Position numbers and translations under genes: made by a program. A stretch of DNA of 64,000 nucleotides, from assembly GCF_026914265.1 (NCBI RefSeq), contig NC_069125.1, positions 76,385,546-76,449,545 of the forward strand. Direction: 5' to 3'. The notes below the pieces were generated by a model. That model was not told the DNA's origin. It made no database searches and saw nothing but the letters and a program-made list of their open reading frames with translations. Each line of letters begins with the position of its first letter. The stretch's first letter is position 1. Origin of the DNA: Mya arenaria (lineage: Eukaryota > Mollusca > Bivalvia > Myida > Myidae). This document shows, piece after piece, positions 61,001 to 64,000 of the stretch.

Positions 61001-63985
61001 TACAATTATAACAGGTGTTGCTGCACAACAATGTCTCAGGGTACATGCAATGCAGTACAACAAACAGCACTGGATCAGGTTATTTATATTAAGGTGTTGT
61101 GTCACAAGTTTTCACAAGGATATGACAAGTAAGGAAAACACTAAGAAACAAAGCATTTCTGATTCCTTTGTCAACCGAGAAATTTCCATCTGGCACGTTT
61201 TTGTAGAAACATCATTCTGGTACAGCCTTGGAATGATAAACTCTGATTAACTAGTATCAGCTTACATTTCTTATGTCAATTAATGCTGTGTTGTTCAAAT
61301 ATATCAAGAAACAAAACTCAATGTATCAGATCACATCTGAACTATTCATGCATACCTAAAAGTGTTTACGGCCATGTGACCAGAGCTGAAAAAATGTCCA
61401 AATGAAAAAATGATTTACACAAACAGTGAACCTATTGGAAATATTTTAATGTAAAGTTTAATGGAATTTAATTCAAGAAGATTTGAAAAGAAGATTTGAA
61501 AAAGGAAAATCAATATTTGATAAAAAAAAACAAGAGCTGTCACAGTATGTGACGAATGCCCCCAAATGTGACATTGAACTATGAACAAGGTCAGTACATG
61601 AAAATTTGATCTTGCCTTTACATGTCAAATACATAAGGCAAGTTGTTTAAAATTGCCTCTGAACATAAAAAATACCACCCATATTTGACATCCTACACTC
61701 TTATGACCTTATATTCAGCATTCCATTGTGAATAAACACAATGGTATCTTTCACCTTAGAGGTAGGGACATGGGTCTTGCATGCGAAAATGTTATCTTGG
61801 TATGTCAAACACATGTGGCAAGTTATTTTAAAATCTGTCCATACCAGAGAAAGTTACAGCCCGGACACGACAACCTATACTCTATGTCCTTTTATGCAGC
61901 ATTCCATTGTGAATAAACACTTAAGTGTGACCTTGACCTTAGAGGTTAGGACACTGGTCTTGCATGTGACACATCATCTTGGTATGTGGAGCAAATGTGG
62001 GAAGTTATTTTAAAATCTGTCCATACCAGAGAAAGTTACAGCCCGGACACGACAACCTATACTCTATGTCCTTATATGCAGCATTCCATTGTGAATAAAC
62101 ACTAAGTGTGACCTTGACCTTAGAGATAGGGAAACGGGTCATGCACGCGACACGTCATCTTGGTATGTTGAACACATGTTGCAAGTTATTTTAAAATATG
62201 TCCATACAAGAGAAAGTAACAACCCAGACATGACAACCTATACTCTGTGTCCTTATGTATGCAGCATTCCATTGTGAATAACACAAAGTGTGACCTTAGA
62301 GGTAGGGACACGGGTCTAGCACATGACACGTCCTCTTGATTGGTCAAACACATGTGGCAAGTTATTTTAAAATATGTCCATACAAGAAAAAGTTACAGCC
62401 CGGACACGACAACCTATACTCTATGTCCATATACCCAGCATTTCATTGTGAATAAACACGCAAGTGTAACCTTGACCTTAGAGGGAGGGACATGGGTCTT
62501 GCATGCGACACGTCCCCTTGGTATGTGGAACACATGTGGCAAGTTATTTTAAAATCTGTCCATTCAAGAGAAAGTTACAGTCCGGACACGACAACCTATG
62601 CTCCATATCCTTATATGCAGCAGTCCATTGTGAATAACACTAAGTGTGACCTTGACCTTAGAGGTAGGAACACGGGTCTTGCGCGCGACACATCGTCTTG
62701 GTATGTGGAACACATGTGGCAAGTTATTTTAAAATCTGTCCATACAAGGGAAAGTTACAGCCCGGACACGACAACCTATGCTCTATGTCCTTATATGCAG
62801 CACTTCATTGTGAATAAACACTAAGTGTGACCTTGACCTTAGAGGTAGGGACACGGGTCTTGCACGCGACACGTCGTCTTGGTATGTGGAACACATGTGG
62901 CAAGTTATTTTAAAATCTGTCCATACAAGGGAAAGTTACAGCCCGGACATGAGTTATTGAGCCGGACACATGGACGGACGTTCCTGACGGACGGACGTTC
63001 CTGACGGACGGACGGTGCGATTTTAATATGCCCACCTTCGTGGCATGAAAACGCATTAGAAAATCATCCAAACTTGGTAAAAATGAGATGTTCTTGACAG
63101 AATTTCAAATAACTGTGCATATTGATGATGGTTAACAATTGTACAAATACCATGACTCCATTTGACCAAAGTCAACATGTTTGAAAGTTAAAGATAGGCA
63201 AGAAGATTAATCATTTAATCATGTGTTTATAATACAGATGGAAAAATCTGAGCAACAGGCACAAGATGATGGCAAAATACCATAGATATTGGTTTAAGCT
63301 AATATTATTTCCAAACAAAAGCATGAAACATTTGTTTTCCAGGACGAATGCAACCACAAACTTGGTCTTATATTCTAAATTAAACAGTAACTATATAAAC
63401 TGTTTACTTTAAAATATGACCAGGTTAGCTCTCTTAGTACATACCAAGTCCGGAGCTGGCCATTCGTAGCATCTCCACAGTGTTTAGGGCCTGGGGCCGG
63501 GCTTTAGACTTTTCTTTTTTAGTCACATCGAGCACACTGAAACGTAACAGTCAACAGAACGGGATCTATGATTAAAGCAGTATGGGAAAACCCACCCACT
63601 CAACATAATGAAATAGTATAACAACAGGTCAGTTAAGCATAACCGGCCTGGAAAATAAACAGCCTTAAACCCCACATCAACATTGATACCACCTATGAGT
63701 AACATCCAGAACAATTATTCAATCATAATCAAGCTTGGCCTCGTCCTCTAGGAGTTTTTCTCTCAACCTTTAACAATGTTCTTTCTAAACATGAATTGAA
63801 ATGCTAATTTAACCATTAACATTCATAAGTGTGTAGAGTTGACATTCAGTAATCAGAAGATTTGTGTACCGTGCATGATCAACAGTCTTGATAAGACCAA
63901 CGAACATCTGCGCTACTTCCTTGTCAAACATCCTCACTCTCTCCCACTCCAGGTTCAGCGTCCGGTCCGTACCTTGACTGGTAAT
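43088..63985 (-). CDS. TOP3B: DNA/RNA topoisomerase 3-beta, C-terminal 614 residues
   Basis: A type IA topoisomerase that passes single DNA or RNA strands through a transient break. In animals it works with TDRD3. Twelve coding exons: 63870-63985, 63445-63536, 53033-53141, 52755-52838, 52359-52479, 49577-49759, 49093-49302, 48518-48735, 47192-47372, 46732-46931, 44247-44352 and 43088-43312. Every phase matches. The catalytic tyrosine lies in YISYPRTET (exon 53033). Other family blocks are [29 protein letters not shown] and CDETYTLP. The C-terminal zinc-binding part has CGKC, CSQC, CPYC, CSEC, CVEC, CDDC and CVFC pairs. An RGG/RGRG-rich tail ends [12 protein letters not shown], the family's terminus. 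The N-terminal TOPRIM part (about 250 residues) lies beyond the right edge. The reading follows remembered human TOP3B and looks intact. Confidence 0.97.
45203..45696. mobile_element. TTAA-flanked element with ~18-bp inverted ends
   Basis: 494 bp. The ends AGGGACTGTGTCACAGAT and (right, complement) AGGGGCTGTCTCACAGAT match at 16 of 18 positions. TTAA flanks both sides (45199-45202, 45697-45700). Neighbouring core-repeat units read GTATTAAGTCAATTG with a single TTAA, the empty site, so duplication of TTAA is directly visible. TTAA targeting fits piggyBac or Kolobok-type nonautonomous elements. There is no protein coding capacity. It carries a tRNA-like segment. Confidence 0.85.
45338..45418 (-). 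other. tRNA-like segment (Pol III box A and B) in the element
   Basis: On the minus strand, GCCTTAATAGCTCAGTGAGT matches a tRNA 5' part with box A, and GGTTCGAACCC is a standard box B, followed by CGGTCTCCGAC. The acceptor stem does not pair properly and the D/anticodon region is irregular, so it is not a working tRNA gene. It could still act as an internal Pol III promoter, as in tRNA-derived SINEs. Confidence 0.6.
46161..46634. mobile_element. Foldback element with ~200-bp inverted arms
   Basis: Almost the whole 474 bp is palindromic. The left arm starts CAGTGTGTGTAAACCACGTG and the right arm, complemented, starts the same. Similarity continues through GGAAGGCAATATTTT and AGTCTATGCAGCTTA to a short centre, with some indels between arms. 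GTTGTT flanks both ends (46155-46160, 46635-46640), a 6-bp target duplication. The superfamily is not identified. It lies in a TOP3B intron about 100 bp from the exon at 46732. Transcribed, it would fold into a long hairpin. Confidence 0.85.
48400..48505. mobile_element. Diverged end of the TTAA-type element
   Basis: TCAATGCATTGTGCACAAC, ACTTTTGACAATTTTTG and a terminal TCTAGTCCCTTTAAG parallel the right end of the element at 45203-45696 in the same order and spacing. The left part is not recognisable. An older, incomplete copy next to the TOP3B exon at 48518. Confidence 0.6.
50545..52358. repeat. 43-bp array in TOP3B intron, about 42 units
   Basis: The unit is ATGCTACCCCCATCTAGGGA then AATGGTGAAGGAACTACTCAATA. 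It is regular to about 51,900. From there to 52,358 the units are more diverged (GACATGATAATGGAGCTATC). The final diverged unit runs directly into the 5' splice site of the exon at 52359-52479. Some units have a 5-base insertion (CTACCGTACTC). Confidence 0.95.
53142..61045. repeat. 41-bp array, 7.9 kb, about 193 units, in TOP3B intron
   Basis: The 41-bp unit is GGATCAGGGTACAATTATAA then CATGTGTTGCAGCACAACAGT. Variants include GTTGCTGC/GTTGCAGC, CACATCTCT, AACAAAGTCTC and ATGAGTTGC. The phase is conserved over at least 2 kb: shared variant marks are spaced by exact multiples of 41 (369, 656, 984 bp). The first unit merges with the 3' splice site of the catalytic-tyrosine exon (53033-53141). 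Every unit contains stops, so it is not coding. Confidence 0.97.
61529..63051. mobile_element. pearl-like/Helentron-type nonautonomous element
   Basis: It starts CAAGAGCTGTCACAGTATGT, has about eight internal units of ~180 bp (landmark GGCAAGTTATTTTAAAAT at ~61817, 61998, 62182, 62357, 62538, 62717 and 62897), then an ACGG-rich stretch with two GGACGTTCCTGAC copies. The end is ATGCCCACCTTCGTGGCAT, a hairpin, followed by AAAA. Tandem cores plus an ACGG tract is the plan of the bivalve pearl elements, which are regarded as nonautonomous rolling-circle (Helentron-like) elements. Its short open frames are not coding. It is in the same TOP3B intron as the 41-bp array. Confidence 0.75.
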
Positions 63986-64000
63986 CTGTTAATGATATGA

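Noticed and set aside
61728-62824. Short plus-strand frames (60-110 codons)
   Set aside because: They lie in the tandem cores of the pearl-like element and repeat each other.
1-64000. Retroviral, LTR or Polinton-like sequence
   Set aside because: I saw no LTR pair, gag/protease/integrase motif or capsid-like frame. The only reverse transcriptase is in the LINE.

Overview
The window looks like nuclear DNA of an invertebrate animal, most likely a bivalve mollusc. The reasons are spliced genes with GT..AG introns in AT-rich sequence, a conserved animal TOP3B gene, a membrane-protein tail of a kind I associate with molluscs, a pearl-like element with ~180 bp internal repeats and an ACGG-rich end, and very abundant minisatellites. 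I cannot name the species. I saw no prokaryotic features, no CRISPR array, and no retroviral or LTR element.

Layout. 1-7.4 kb: a possible noncoding exon, then a nearly whole non-LTR retrotransposon (LINE) on the minus strand, ORF1 at 5501-6697 and ORF2 at 2043-5500, bracketed by a ~33 bp inverted repeat. 9.2-11.3 kb: a 52-bp tandem array. 11.4-12.45 kb: a small two-exon cysteine-pair protein and another CxxC exon, minus strand. 12.6-13.25 kb: a 30-bp array. 15.65-20.27 kb: a plus-strand cytochrome P450 gene with two interchangeable first coding exons. 22.5-37.05 kb: a minus-strand gene for a predicted type I membrane protein with a mucin-like repeat exon. Its introns carry a 43-bp array, purine/pyrimidine-alternating microsatellites, a MITE and a 42/84-bp array. 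37.1-43.1 kb: mostly intergenic, with repeats, a mariner-like transposase scrap and two doubtful terminal exons. 43.1-64 kb: the 3' twelve coding exons of TOP3B (DNA/RNA topoisomerase 3-beta), minus strand, running off the right edge. Its introns hold a core-repeat element split by a TTAA-flanked element with a tRNA-like segment, a long-inverted-repeat foldback element, a 43-bp array, a 7.9-kb 41-bp array and a pearl-like element.

The three main genes have no evident functional link. The strongest leads are: the P450 locus, where both first exons join the shared exon in the same phase and give proteins of normal length; the two TOP3B minisatellites, whose edge units contain the authentic splice sites; the LINE, whose ORF1 and ORF2 are in the same frame with one TAG between them; and the TTAA element, whose empty site is visible in neighbouring repeat units. 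Exon boundaries were worked out by hand from splice consensus, reading phase and remembered family sequences. No alignment or search was run.
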